From: Candidatus Scybalocola faecigallinarum
GTDB lineage: Bacteria > Bacillota > Clostridia > Lachnospirales > Lachnospiraceae
Length of the DNA stretch: 64,000 nt
Direction of reading: 5' to 3'
Assembly: GCA_018711005.1 (NCBI GenBank)
Contig: DVIT01000016.1
Location: 1-64,000 of the forward strand
Part shown: in pieces, positions 1 through 8,195 of the stretch
How positions within the stretch are numbered: position 1 is the stretch's first letter
Layout of the letters: each line of letters begins with the position of its first letter
The notes under the pieces: model-generated
Databases searched by the model: none
Seen by the model: the letters and a program-made list of their open reading frames with translations, nothing else
What the model was told of the DNA's origin: nothing
Made by a program: the position numbers and the translations under genes

Positions 1-26
1 AGGCTAAGAAAGCAAAAGAAAAATAA
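1..26 (+). CDS. 3' end of an upstream gene (partial)
   Basis: The first bases read in one frame as the tail AKKAKEK followed by TAA at 24-26. A lysine/alanine-rich tail just before a stop is typical of a real C-terminus, and a ribosome site for the next gene follows closely. Too little is present to name the gene. Confidence 0.35.
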
Positions 27-55
27 GATACTACGGGGAAGTGAGGGATGCGCTC

Positions 56-1069
56 ATGTCTAAAGATATAAATGGGGCGCTGCTGGACGGCGTACTTAGC
101 AAAGTCCGGGCAGATATCGGCAGATATCCCCGCAGGACCGTGCGCAATCTTCTTGATCTGGGAGAAAAGCTTGCCCGGGGACAAAGTCAGAAAACGTTCC
201 TGGGCAATGCCCGGAATATGCTGGAAAAGCGCAGCAGCGCTTACTATAAAGCTGTGGAAGATATGGTATCCCATGTGGATCTTGATCACTTATTTACATT
301 TGGAAAAAATGTCGGATATAATAGCTGCCTGAAAGGAAGCCGGATCATTGGGGAAATACGGGATAAGGAAGGCTACAGTGCGCCATGGGCCCTGTCTCTG
401 ATCATGGATGAGGATCGTCTGTCCCGCACACCGGAGATTTATGACCAGGTGATCGTCCAGGGAATGGGGATCGGTATTTATACTTATCTGCTGTTTGGCC
501 CGGAAACAAAGGATTTGCTGCTTTTATCCAGAACTCACCCGGAGTGTGCTTTTGTTCTGTTTGTCAGGGGACAGGTGCTGGATAAGGCTTTTTTATCCCA
601 GCTGGCCCTGTGCCGGAATGTGCTTCTTGCAGTGGAGGATGACCGGTATATGGATGACAATTGCAGGGTCCTGCGGGAAAATAAACTGTTTTACGGGATT
701 TATACATCGTATGATGATGTGGGTAAAGAGCACATTTTAAATGGCTGCTGGCTGTCGGATATATTGCCGGATCACCCCCAGTTTGCTTTTTTGCTCCCCC
801 GGGAGGACAGTACCCCAAGATCCAAAGCACAGGTTTATGATTATGTGATTTCCATAAGAAAAGGACAAAAGTATCCGGTATTTTTGATGGATATTGGACA
901 GGATATGATCACTATTAATGAGATGGTTCTTAAAGATCGCTGTGCGGTTTACTTTGATCAGGAAGGAATGCTGCATATACATGGCAGGCCGTGTCCGGAG
1001 ATTACATGCAATATTTTTGAAGAATCGTTGACCGATATTTTCCGGCAGACTTTACCCTCTGAAGAATAG
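56..1069 (+). CDS. Conserved protein of unknown function (337 aa)
   Basis: I do not recognise this family. The protein is soluble, with no signal peptide or membrane segment. An alpha-helical first third (residues about 1-90, rich in Arg/Lys) is followed by alternating hydrophobic strands and helices that suggest an alpha/beta barrel or Rossmann-like fold. Cysteines are scattered and there is no CxxxCxxC cluster motif, so a functional radical-SAM enzyme is not supported. I chose the ATG at 56 because a GAGGGA site lies 7-9 bases upstream; a GTG at 41 is in frame but worse placed. The gene ends in a terminator shared with the convergent TetR gene. It is coding by length and composition; its role is unknown. 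Confidence 0.7.
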   Translation: MSKDINGALLDGVLSKVRADIGRYPRRTVRNLLDLGEKLARGQSQKTFLGNARNMLEKRSSAYYKAVEDMVSHVDLDHLFTFGKNVGYNSCLKGSRIIGEIRDKEGYSAPWALSLIMDEDRLSRTPEIYDQVIVQGMGIGIYTYLLFGPETKDLLLLSRTHPECAFVLFVRGQVLDKAFLSQLALCRNVLLAVEDDRYMDDNCRVLRENKLFYGIYTSYDDVGKEHILNGCWLSDILPDHPQFAFLLPREDSTPRSKAQVYDYVISIRKGQKYPVFLMDIGQDMITINEMVLKDRCAVYFDQEGMLHIHGRPCPEITCNIFEESLTDIFRQTLPSEE

Positions 1070-1114
1070 ACAAAACCGGGTCGCGGCAGTCGGCGCTGTG
1101 GCCCGGTTTTGTCT
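1068..1114. terminator. Bidirectional terminator between convergent genes
   Basis: A 13-bp perfect inverted repeat (1068-1080 with 1102-1114) lies between two convergent genes. The A-rich 5' arm and the TTTTGTCT 3' arm mean it can end transcription in either direction. Confidence 0.7.
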
Positions 1115-1132
1115 ATGTAAGACAAAGCTTTC

Positions 1133-1708
1133 TTAAGACGGATCATCCCGGGGAGAGGATGGCGGCGCAGTCTCATATGAGGCCAGCTGTCTGTAAAGCC
1201 CGGTCAGGCATTTTTTCAAAAATTCGGAAAAATCATGGGGCGGACGGCAGTCCTTTTGCAGAAGCCATTTTTTCAGGGCACACAAAAAGGCATCTGCGTA
1301 AAATTCAGCATACGGCCGGATCGATGGCTCACCTTCAAAGGCCCGGGCCATATCTTCTGTAAAAATGGCAGTCAGCACATCCCGCAGATAATCCGACAAA
1401 GAGTTCTGGCCCTCTGTACGCAGAGCATTTTGATAAAATTTCCGGTTTTCATAAAAATAATCACACAGATCCTCTACCATTTCCCAGCCGTCAACATGGC
1501 TTTTATCCCGTACTCGGACAATAAATTCAGTATAATAGATCCAGTTGACAAGATCGTATTTATCCCTGAAGTGATAGTAAAAGCTTTTCCTGTTCATTCC
1601 GCAGGCTTCACAAATATTGCCTACGCTTACTTTATCCAGGGTACGGGTCTTTAAAAGGTCTTTTAATGCCTGGGCGAGAGCGTGTTTGGTGATATTAGAA
1701 TCCGACAC
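1133..1708 (-). CDS. TetR-family regulator, DhaS-like
   Basis: This is a 191-aa one-domain repressor-type protein. The N-terminal helix-turn-helix occupies about residues 10-55 and contains the segment ICEACGMNRKSFYYHFRDKY, very close to the DhaS-type subgroup of TetR regulators, which carry a TetR_C_33-like C-terminal half. The start is GTG at 1708, seven bases after GGAGGG. Its promoter contains a perfect palindrome over the -35 box, so self-repression is likely. The ligand is unknown and no dihydroxyacetone kinase gene is adjacent, so the DhaS resemblance concerns family only. Target genes could be the neighbours on either side. Confidence 0.85.
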   Translation of the reverse strand: MSDSNITKHALAQALKDLLKTRTLDKVSVGNICEACGMNRKSFYYHFRDKYDLVNWIYYTEFIVRVRDKSHVDGWEMVEDLCDYFYENRKFYQNALRTEGQNSLSDYLRDVLTAIFTEDMARAFEGEPSIRPYAEFYADAFLCALKKWLLQKDCRPPHDFSEFLKKCLTGLYRQLASYETAPPSSPRDDPS

Positions 1709-1736
1709 AATGATCCCTCCCTGTTACTGACTGAAT

Positions 1737-1765
1737 ATTATACGTGATGATTTTTGAAATTTCAA
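1737..1765 (-). promoter_or_regulatory. Promoter and probable operator of the TetR gene
   Basis: Read on the minus strand: TTGAAA (-35, 1760-1765), 17-bp spacer, TATAAT (-10, 1737-1742). The 12-bp perfect palindrome TTGAAATTTCAA (1754-1765) covers the -35 box and is a plausible binding site for the dimeric regulator it precedes. Confidence 0.7.
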
Positions 1766-1796
1766 GAAAAATTTTGCCGATTTTCGGGGATGGTGC

Positions 1797-1833
1797 AACG
1801 ATCCGGCCATAGGATCCGACAGGCCGGATCGTT
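1797..1833. repeat. Palindrome after glgX, member of dispersed family A
   Basis: AACGATCCGGCC (1797-1808) pairs perfectly with GGCCGGATCGTT (1822-1833) around a 13-base loop, overlapping the glgX stop codon. No T-run follows on the minus strand, so it is not a classic terminator. The arm resembles the GTAACGATTCAGCC arms seen near 16.8 and 44.0 kb. Confidence 0.6.
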
Positions 1834-3973
1834 ACGAGATTGGGACGCCGGTAAATACAGCAGCGCTGCGGGGGCCGATCACCGCCGTATGGCCGTCAAA
1901 GCTTTCTTCTGTCACAAAGGGATCCTTGCGGAAGGTGTGCATAAACATGTGCCAGGTATATCCTTCCGGCAGCGGAGGCAGCTCCTGGGTATGGGCCTCC
2001 CAGTGGGCATTGACAGCAAGAAAGACAAAATCGTCAGCCCATCCGGATTCGTCGGGAGTGCTTACGTCCCAGTGTTCTATGTCACCTAAAGGACGGCGGC
2101 CGCCAAACATGATGCCGATCTGGCGGTCATGGAAAGACACAACATCATTGCCTGCTGCGCCGTGATGGAAGGACAGGTCAGGAAAGCCGCAGGCGGCCGG
2201 AGTGGTGGGATGGCGCAGGATCGGATGGCGCTTCCTGAAATCGATCATCCGGGAGACAAAGTCAAACATATCCGGGTCATAGGCTGGTTCTGACCAGTTG
2301 AGCCAGGCGATCTCATTATCCTGACAGTAGGCGTTATTGTTGCCCATCTGGGTATTGCCAAATTCATCTCCGGCAGGAAACATGACAGCGCCCCGGCTGC
2401 ATAAAAGCACGGCAAAGGCATTTTTGCAAAGGCGGCTGCGCAGGGCAGTGACATCAGGATCTGAGGTTGGCCCTTCGGCGCCGCAGTTCCAGCTGTTGTT
2501 GTCGCCGGCACCGTCGGTATTGCCCCAGCCGTTGGCTTCGTTATGCTTTTCATTGTAAGCATAAAGATCGTACAGGGTAAAGCCGTCGTGGCATGTAATA
2601 AAGTTGACAGATGCATTTTGACGCTGATCCGGGGGATACAGATCCAAAGAACCGCAGATGCGGCTGACAGCCGCCTGGGCCATGCCATCGTCGCCTTTGA
2701 GAAAGCGGCGCAGGTCGTCCCGGTACTTTCCGTTCCATTCCGCCCACCGGTTCCATGATGGGAAGGAGCCCACCTGATAAAGGCCGCCTGCGTCCCAGGC
2801 TTCGGCAATAAGCTTAACGTGGCCAAGGATGGGATCATAGGCAAGGCTTTCCAGCAGCGGCGGCCGCGTCAGGGGAGCGCCGTTTTCGTCCCGGCCAAGG
2901 ATGGAGGCCAGGTCAAAGCGGAAACCGTCCACCCGGTACTCAACGACCCAGTGGCGCAGACAGTCCAGGATAAATTCCCGGACAATGGGATGGTTGCAGT
3001 TTAATGTATTTCCCACACCGGAAAAATTATAGTATTTCCCATCCGGAGTGAGCATATAATAAATGTTATTATCCAGCCCCTTAAAGGAGAAGAAGGGGCC
3101 CTGTTCATTGCCCTCAGCTGTATGGTTAAAGACAACATCCAGGATCACATCAATGCCGTGGCTGTTTAAGATACGGATCATTTCTTTCAGCTCCGTGCCT
3201 TCGTGGTTATACTCTGTTTCCCATGTGTAGCTGGTATTTGGGGCAAAGTAGCAGACCGTATTGTACCCCCAGCAGTTCAGCAGCTTTTTGCCGTCACAGA
3301 TGCGCTCCTCGGCAACCTCGTCAAATTCAAACACCGGCATAAGCTCTACAGTGTTGACGCCCAGGCGTTTCAAATAGGGCAGCTTTTCCAGCAGCCCGGC
3401 AAAGGTACCGGGACGGCGCACGCCGGAGGATGGGTGGATGGTAAAATTGCGTACATGGGTCTCATAAATGATCATGTCTGAAAAGGCCACATGGTGATCG
3501 TGGAAGGTTCCCCAGTCAAAGTAGTCATTGACGACGCGGGCATGATACGATGTGCCGCCGGGCTTTTTCTGGCCCCAGACACTTTGACCGGTAACGGCGC
3601 GGGCGTAAGGGTCCAGGAGATATTTTTCCGGATCAAAGATCAGGCCCCGGGCCTCATCCTTAGGGCCGTCCATACGGTAGGCGTATTCAATATCATAAAT
3701 ATCCAGGCCAAAGACGATCATGGAAAATGTGTTTCCTACGCGGCAGTATTCCGGGAAGGGCAGGATCGCAAAGGGCTCCTGGGATTCCCGGTGGAACAGG
3801 CAAAGCTCGCACCGGGACGCCTGTGTGGAGCAGATGGTAAAGCTTACCCCTCCGGGAACAATGTGGGCGCCTTTTTGCAGGAAAAGTCCCGGACGGATAT
3901 AAAAACCGGCGATCTGCCCGGTGGCATGGGGAACATGGGGGATTGCTGCCGGTAAAAAATTATTGTTTGGCAT
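1832..3973 (-). CDS. glgX: Glycogen debranching enzyme (isoamylase type, GH13)
   Basis: It hydrolyses alpha-1,6 branches in glycogen or limit dextrins in the cytoplasm. An N-terminal CBM48-like beta-sandwich (about residues 20-120) precedes the GH13 barrel. The conserved regions are all present: DVVFNHT near residue 282, GFRFDLA with nucleophile Asp near 354, AEAWD with acid/base Glu near 391, and CHDGF with transition-state Asp near 463. The length (713 aa) is normal for GlgX/isoamylase. I set the start at ATG 3973 because AAGGTG lies six bases upstream; the TTG at 3991 has no spacing for a site. No glycogen synthase is in the window. The gene faces away from a glycosyltransferase whose promoter overlaps its own. 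Confidence 0.9.
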   Translation of the reverse strand: MPNNNFLPAAIPHVPHATGQIAGFYIRPGLFLQKGAHIVPGGVSFTICSTQASRCELCLFHRESQEPFAILPFPEYCRVGNTFSMIVFGLDIYDIEYAYRMDGPKDEARGLIFDPEKYLLDPYARAVTGQSVWGQKKPGGTSYHARVVNDYFDWGTFHDHHVAFSDMIIYETHVRNFTIHPSSGVRRPGTFAGLLEKLPYLKRLGVNTVELMPVFEFDEVAEERICDGKKLLNCWGYNTVCYFAPNTSYTWETEYNHEGTELKEMIRILNSHGIDVILDVVFNHTAEGNEQGPFFSFKGLDNNIYYMLTPDGKYYNFSGVGNTLNCNHPIVREFILDCLRHWVVEYRVDGFRFDLASILGRDENGAPLTRPPLLESLAYDPILGHVKLIAEAWDAGGLYQVGSFPSWNRWAEWNGKYRDDLRRFLKGDDGMAQAAVSRICGSLDLYPPDQRQNASVNFITCHDGFTLYDLYAYNEKHNEANGWGNTDGAGDNNSWNCGAEGPTSDPDVTALRSRLCKNAFAVLLCSRGAVMFPAGDEFGNTQMGNNNAYCQDNEIAWLNWSEPAYDPDMFDFVSRMIDFRKRHPILRHPTTPAACGFPDLSFHHGAAGNDVVSFHDRQIGIMFGGRRPLGDIEHWDVSTPDESGWADDFVFLAVNAHWEAHTQELPPLPEGYTWHMFMHTFRKDPFVTEESFDGHTAVIGPRSAAVFTGVPIS

Positions 3974-4017
3974 AAACATCACCTTTCGCAAGAAGCAAGG
4001 TTTCAGAGTTGAGATAA

Positions 4018-4046
4018 TTGTATTATATCAGAAGCTGTGATAGAAT
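4018..4046 (+). promoter_or_regulatory. Promoter of the glycosyltransferase operon
   Basis: TTGTAT (4018-4023), 17-bp spacer, TAGAAT (4041-4046), about 95 bases upstream of the start codon. It occupies the same DNA as the opposite-facing glgX promoter. Confidence 0.55.
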
Positions 4047-4051
4047 AGCAA
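4022..4051 (-). promoter_or_regulatory. Promoter of glgX
   Basis: Minus strand: TTGCTA (4046-4051), 18-bp spacer, TATAAT (4022-4027). The -10 box of this promoter lies over the -35 of the plus-strand promoter, so only one polymerase could bind at a time. Confidence 0.55.
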
Positions 4052-4140
4052 GAAGGCGAATGGCTGCCTTGAAAGAAAGGCCATGAATGGCTGATGCTTC
4101 CCTAAAAGGAAACAGCGGCCATATAAGGAAGGAGAACGTT

Positions 4141-5310
4141 ATGAAAATACTATTAGTGATCGATCAGTTTGACGCCGATAATAATGGAACGACCATGACG
4201 GCAAGACGGCTGGCAGATACACTGGTAAAACACGGACACGAAGTATTTGTTGTAAGTACAGGGAAGCCTGCGGCGAATAAGTTTGTGGTGCGGGAGATCT
4301 ACATGCTTCCCGGAGCCCGCCATATTGTCCATGCCCAGGGAATGGTCCTTGCCCATGCGGATAAGCAGGTGCTTGCCCGAGCCATCCGCCAGGTGGATGT
4401 GGTTCATTTTATCATGCCTTTTTCTTTGTCTGTGGCAGGGCTTAAGATTGCTGAAGAACTGAATGTTCCCCATACGGCTGCGTTTCATGTACAGCCGGAA
4501 AATATTACCTATACACTGCATATGGGCAGGAGCCAGGCTGTCAATAAAGGACTTTACTATTTTTTCAGGGAACGCTTTTACAACCGGTTTACCCATATCC
4601 ACTGTCCCAGCGAATTTATCGCCAGCCAGCTGAGGGAAAACGGATATACATCCCGGCTCCATGTGATCTCTAACGGCGTGGACAGCGATTTTATTTACAG
4701 GAAAAAGGAAAAAACACCCCAGCTTCAGGGAAAGTTTGTGATCTTAATGATCGGCCGCCTTTCCAACGAAAAACGACAGGATGTTTTGATCGAGGCCATA
4801 AACCGGTCAGCATACCGGGAGCAGATCCAGCTGATCCTTGCCGGTCAGGGGCCTAATTACAAAGCCCTGGAGAAGCTTGGCCGCCAGCTTGTGAATCCTC
4901 CGGTGATCCGGTTTTTCTCCCATAATGAGCTGCTGGATGTGCTGGCCATGAGCGACTTGTACGTTCATGCGGCAGATGCGGAGATTGAAGCTATTTCCTG
5001 TATTGAGGCATTTTCCAGCGGACTTGTGCCGGTGATCGCAGACAGCGACAAGTCGGCCACCCCTCAGTTTGCTTTGTGCAGGGAAAGCCTTTTTGAAGCC
5101 GGAAACAGCCGGGACCTGACCAGAAAGATCGATTACTGGATCAGCCATCCCCAGCGGCGCCAGGAGATGGAGCATGTTTACAGCGAACATGGGAAAAAGT
5201 ATTCTCTGGATTCCTGTGTCCGCCAGATGGAGGCCATGTTTGAGACTGCCATTGAAGAATGCCGCCAGGAACAGCGCGTTTTTGCCCGTGAAGGGCAGGC
5301 CAATGGATAA
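4141..5310 (+). CDS. Glycosyltransferase family 4 (lipid glycosylation type)
   Basis: This is a 389-aa retaining GT-B enzyme. The N-terminal Rossmann half begins MKILLVIDQF and has a loop rich in Asp/Asn and Thr (residues about 8-20). The C-terminal half carries the nucleotide-sugar segment IGRLSNEKRQD near residue 203 and an E-x7-E motif in EIEAISCIEAF near residue 282. It resembles diacylglycerol glucosyltransferases and mannosyltransferases, and the next gene is an acylglycerol-phosphate acyltransferase-like protein, which supports glycolipid synthesis at the membrane. The start ATG 4141 follows AAGGAAGGAG; an upstream in-frame start at 4087 has no such site. Acceptor and sugar donor cannot be told from the sequence. 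Confidence 0.8.
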   Translation: MKILLVIDQFDADNNGTTMTARRLADTLVKHGHEVFVVSTGKPAANKFVVREIYMLPGARHIVHAQGMVLAHADKQVLARAIRQVDVVHFIMPFSLSVAGLKIAEELNVPHTAAFHVQPENITYTLHMGRSQAVNKGLYYFFRERFYNRFTHIHCPSEFIASQLRENGYTSRLHVISNGVDSDFIYRKKEKTPQLQGKFVILMIGRLSNEKRQDVLIEAINRSAYREQIQLILAGQGPNYKALEKLGRQLVNPPVIRFFSHNELLDVLAMSDLYVHAADAEIEAISCIEAFSSGLVPVIADSDKSATPQFALCRESLFEAGNSRDLTRKIDYWISHPQRRQEMEHVYSEHGKKYSLDSCVRQMEAMFETAIEECRQEQRVFAREGQANG

Positions 5311-5333
5311 GCGGGACGGGAAAGGATGGTCTG

Positions 5334-6050
5334 ATGAACCCAAAAGATGAACATATAGTAAAAATGTGGACACCGCTGCATTTTTCCACGCCGCTAAATT
5401 ATAATTATTTTCCCAAAAATCCTGTGTTTCGCCTGCTGAACTTCCTTTTGCGCCAGATCGTTTATTTGATCGGCCCGGCAGCATTAAGACTGATCTGCGG
5501 CCTTAGGGTCGTCAACAAAGAAAAGCTTAAAACACTTCCCAAAAAAGCTGTGACCGTATGCAACCATGTTCATATGCTGGACTGCTGTGTGATCGCCTGC
5601 TGTATGAACCGGCGCAGGCTGTGTATTCCGACGCTTGAATCTAACTTTTGCATTCCGGTGCTGCGGTGGCTCATACGTTTGCTGGGAGGGATTCCGCTGC
5701 CGACAAAGACCCGGACATTCAGGCAGATGCATGAAGCTTTGATTCGACATATTAATGAAGGTCATTTGGTCCATGTATATCCTGAAGGGATCTTATATCC
5801 CCGGTACAACGGCATCCGTAAATTTAAGCGGGGAGCCTTTTCCCTGGCCTATGACTGTAATGTGCCGGTGATTCCTTATGTGATCCGCTATGTGAAGCCG
5901 GAAGGCTGGCAGCGGTTTTTTCACCATAAGCCGGTGATGCGCCTGTATATCCTGGATCCTGTGTATCCGGATGTAAGTAAGAATAAAAGAGAAGAAACTA
6001 TACGTCTTTGCAATGAAGTCCATACGAGAATGGAGGACGTATTTGTGTAA
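5334..6050 (+). CDS. PlsC-like lysophospholipid acyltransferase
   Basis: A 238-aa LPLAT/AGPAT-family enzyme that would transfer an acyl chain to a lysophosphatidate-like acceptor on the inner face of the membrane. The catalytic H-x4-D motif is NHVHMLD near residue 79. The acceptor-binding YPEG motif lies near residue 146. A hydrophobic stretch (about residues 30-55) can anchor it. It starts 23 bases after the glycosyltransferase stop, so the pair is almost certainly co-transcribed and may build one glycolipid. It may not be the housekeeping PlsC, since the N-terminal segment with WTPLHFSTPLNYNYF is unusual for that enzyme. Confidence 0.8.
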   Translation: MNPKDEHIVKMWTPLHFSTPLNYNYFPKNPVFRLLNFLLRQIVYLIGPAALRLICGLRVVNKEKLKTLPKKAVTVCNHVHMLDCCVIACCMNRRRLCIPTLESNFCIPVLRWLIRLLGGIPLPTKTRTFRQMHEALIRHINEGHLVHVYPEGILYPRYNGIRKFKRGAFSLAYDCNVPVIPYVIRYVKPEGWQRFFHHKPVMRLYILDPVYPDVSKNKREETIRLCNEVHTRMEDVFV

Positions 6051-6060
6051 ATATAAAAAT

Positions 6061-6106
6061 TCCCGGGGATCTGCCAAAAGTGACAGGTCCCCGGGGCGTT
6101 TTTTAT
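6061..6106. terminator. Terminator between convergent genes
   Basis: A strong GC-rich hairpin (CCCGGGGATCTG region paired with CAGGTCCCCGGG) is followed by six Ts at the stop of the facing ABC-F gene. A-rich DNA on the other side lets it work both ways. Confidence 0.85.
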
Positions 6107-8043
6107 TCCTGAGTTTCAAGAGCTTCCCACTGTTCCATAAGCAGGGTCAGTTCTTCGTCTAAAGCGTCTTTTTCCTGATTGATCTCCATGAGCCGCTCCA
6201 CATTGGTGTAGATTTCTTCCCGGGTCAGCATGTCATCCAGGAGGGCCATGCGCTTTTCAATCTCGTCAATACGTTTCTCTGTCCGGGCCAGATCGTTTTG
6301 CCGCTTTCTTATGCGGGCCGCTTCCTCTTTCTGCCGCTGATAGTCGGCCTTGCCTTCGGATACGCGGGCCGTGTGGGCTGCCTGAGCCGCTGTCTGGGAC
6401 TGAGAAACAAAGGCGCCGCCGGTGCCTGCAGTAACCGGATTGTCCTTTTTCTCCAGATAGTCGTCATAATTGCCCGGATAATTTTTCAGCCCGCCTTCGG
6501 TCAGATCCAGGATCCGGGTGGCTGTGGTATTAATAAAATACCGGTCATGGGAAACATAAAGGACAGTGCCTGTATAGCTGCGCACGGCATTTTCCAGGAT
6601 CTCCTTTGAGACAATGTCCAGATGGTTGGTAGGCTCGTCCAGGATGAGGAAATTGGCATCAGAGAGCATAAGCTTTGCCAGGGATACGCGGCCCCGCTCG
6701 CCGCCGGAAAGCTCACTGATACGCTTAAATACATCGTCTCCGGTAAATAAAAATGCTGCAAGCACGCTGCGGATCCGTGTGTTATCAAGGGTGGGGTAGG
6801 TGTCGGATATTTCTTCAAATATGGTTTTACCCGGATCCAGAAGCTGCTGTTCCTGGTCATAGTAGCCGATATGGACCTTGGCTCCCAGACGGATCTGTCC
6901 GGCGTCAGCAGGGATAAGGCCGTTAATAATCTTCAGGATCGTGGTTTTTCCCGTGCCGTTGTTTCCAATAAGGGCCACCTTTTCCCCCCGCTTAATGTCT
7001 ATGGAAATATGGGAAAATAAATTGTGGCTGCCAAAGGACTTTGCCAGGTCTTCGGCCATAAGAACGTCATTTCCGCTGATAACAGAGGGCGTCAGGGTCA
7101 GGTGCATGGAAGCGCTGACTTCCACCGGCTTATCCAGCCGTTCTACCTTAGCCAGGAGCTTTTCACGGCTTTCTGCCCGTTTAATGGACTTTTCCCGGTT
7201 AAAGGATTTCAGTTTGGTGATAACCTCCTCCTGATGACGGATCTCCTGCTGCTGGTTTTCCCATGCTTTCCACAGGATTTCCCGCTGCTGAGCCTTCTTT
7301 TGGGCATAGGCCGTATAATTGCCTATAAAGACCTGGCCTTTCCGGTTATCCAGCTCAATGACCTTCGTCACAATTTTATCCAGGAAGTAACGGTCATGGG
7401 CAACGATGATCACAGCGCCTTTGTAGTTTTGCAGGAAAGTTTCCAGCCAGGCAATGGAATTCATATCCAGATGGTTGGTAGGCTCGTCCAAAAGGATAAT
7501 ATCCGGCCGGGACAAAAGCAGCTTGCCCAGGCATACCCGGGTCTTTTGCCCTCCGGAGAGGGTATCGACTTTTTTGGAAAACTCGTCCTCACCAAATCCA
7601 AGACCTGTAAGGACGCCGGTGACCTCGCTGTTAATGGCGTAACCGTTGGCATCCTCATAGGCATGGGTCAGCCGGGCATATGTATTCAGAAGGGACTCCC
7701 GCCCATCTTCCGGCGCCCGGGCAATTTCCTGCTCCAGCGCTTTCATTTTGTGGTAAATGTCGATCACATCTTTTTTGGCTTCCATAACCTCGTCATAAAT
7801 AGTATTTCCCGGGGTCACGCCGGACTGCTGGGAAAGATAGCCCATGGTCTTTCCTTTGGAAAGGACCACCTGCCCTTCATCAGAGGAAAGCTCACCGGTA
7901 ATGATCTTGAGCAGTGTGGACTTCCCCGCGCCGTTAATGCCGACAATGGCCGCTTTTTCGTGGTCTTCTATATGGAAGGAGATATTTTTTAAGATTTCAT
8001 CCGTGCCAAAGGATTTTGAGATGTTCTGACATGAAAGTATCAT
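6103..8043 (-). CDS. ABC-F family ATPase
   Basis: A 646-aa soluble protein with two ABC ATPase domains and no membrane domain, as in ribosome-associated ABC-F factors (YdiF/Uup/EttA group). First domain: Walker A GINGAGKST at 35-43, signature LSGGQKTR, Walker B ending LLDEPTNHLD. Second domain: Walker A GNNGTGKTT, signature LSGGERGR, Walker B ILDEPTNHLD. A charged linker lies between the domains and the C-terminal 90 residues are predicted coiled coil. The start is ATG 8043 behind GAAAGGCGGG. The family includes translation factors and antibiotic ribosome-protection proteins; the sequence does not decide between them, but the housekeeping YdiF type is more likely. Confidence 0.9.
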   Translation of the reverse strand: MILSCQNISKSFGTDEILKNISFHIEDHEKAAIVGINGAGKSTLLKIITGELSSDEGQVVLSKGKTMGYLSQQSGVTPGNTIYDEVMEAKKDVIDIYHKMKALEQEIARAPEDGRESLLNTYARLTHAYEDANGYAINSEVTGVLTGLGFGEDEFSKKVDTLSGGQKTRVCLGKLLLSRPDIILLDEPTNHLDMNSIAWLETFLQNYKGAVIIVAHDRYFLDKIVTKVIELDNRKGQVFIGNYTAYAQKKAQQREILWKAWENQQQEIRHQEEVITKLKSFNREKSIKRAESREKLLAKVERLDKPVEVSASMHLTLTPSVISGNDVLMAEDLAKSFGSHNLFSHISIDIKRGEKVALIGNNGTGKTTILKIINGLIPADAGQIRLGAKVHIGYYDQEQQLLDPGKTIFEEISDTYPTLDNTRIRSVLAAFLFTGDDVFKRISELSGGERGRVSLAKLMLSDANFLILDEPTNHLDIVSKEILENAVRSYTGTVLYVSHDRYFINTTATRILDLTEGGLKNYPGNYDDYLEKKDNPVTAGTGGAFVSQSQTAAQAAHTARVSEGKADYQRQKEEAARIRKRQNDLARTEKRIDEIEKRMALLDDMLTREEIYTNVERLMEINQEKDALDEELTLLMEQWEALETQE

Positions 8044-8121
8044 AAAAATCCCGCCTTTCTGTAATAATTCACATGTCATTTATCATATCATTTATAAAGG
8101 CATAAGTAAAGTAAGATTGTT

Positions 8122-8150
8122 TTGACAATGAAACAAGTTTTCTATATAAT
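8122..8150 (+). promoter_or_regulatory. Consensus promoter of rex
   Basis: TTGACA (8122-8127), exactly 17 bases, TATAAT (8145-8150): a perfect consensus SigA promoter. The surrounding TTGTTTTGACAATGAAACAA (8117-8136) has outer symmetry that loosely resembles a Rex site but has the wrong spacing. Confidence 0.85.
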
Positions 8151-8195
8151 AGGTATAGACTGTAACAAATGATTGAAGTAAGGGAGTGCATAAGA

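Noticed and set aside
3491-3955. Long plus-strand ORF opposite glgX
   Set aside because: It is an antisense shadow of a well-supported GH13 gene with no ribosome site or recognisable protein.
7024-7992. 322-codon plus-strand ORF opposite the ABC-F gene
   Set aside because: Antisense to conserved ATPase motifs; its composition is that of a shadow frame.
8117-8136. Rex site in the rex promoter
   Set aside because: TTGTTT and AAACAA are eight bases apart where Rex needs TTGTTAA-N4-TTAACAA; inner positions do not match.
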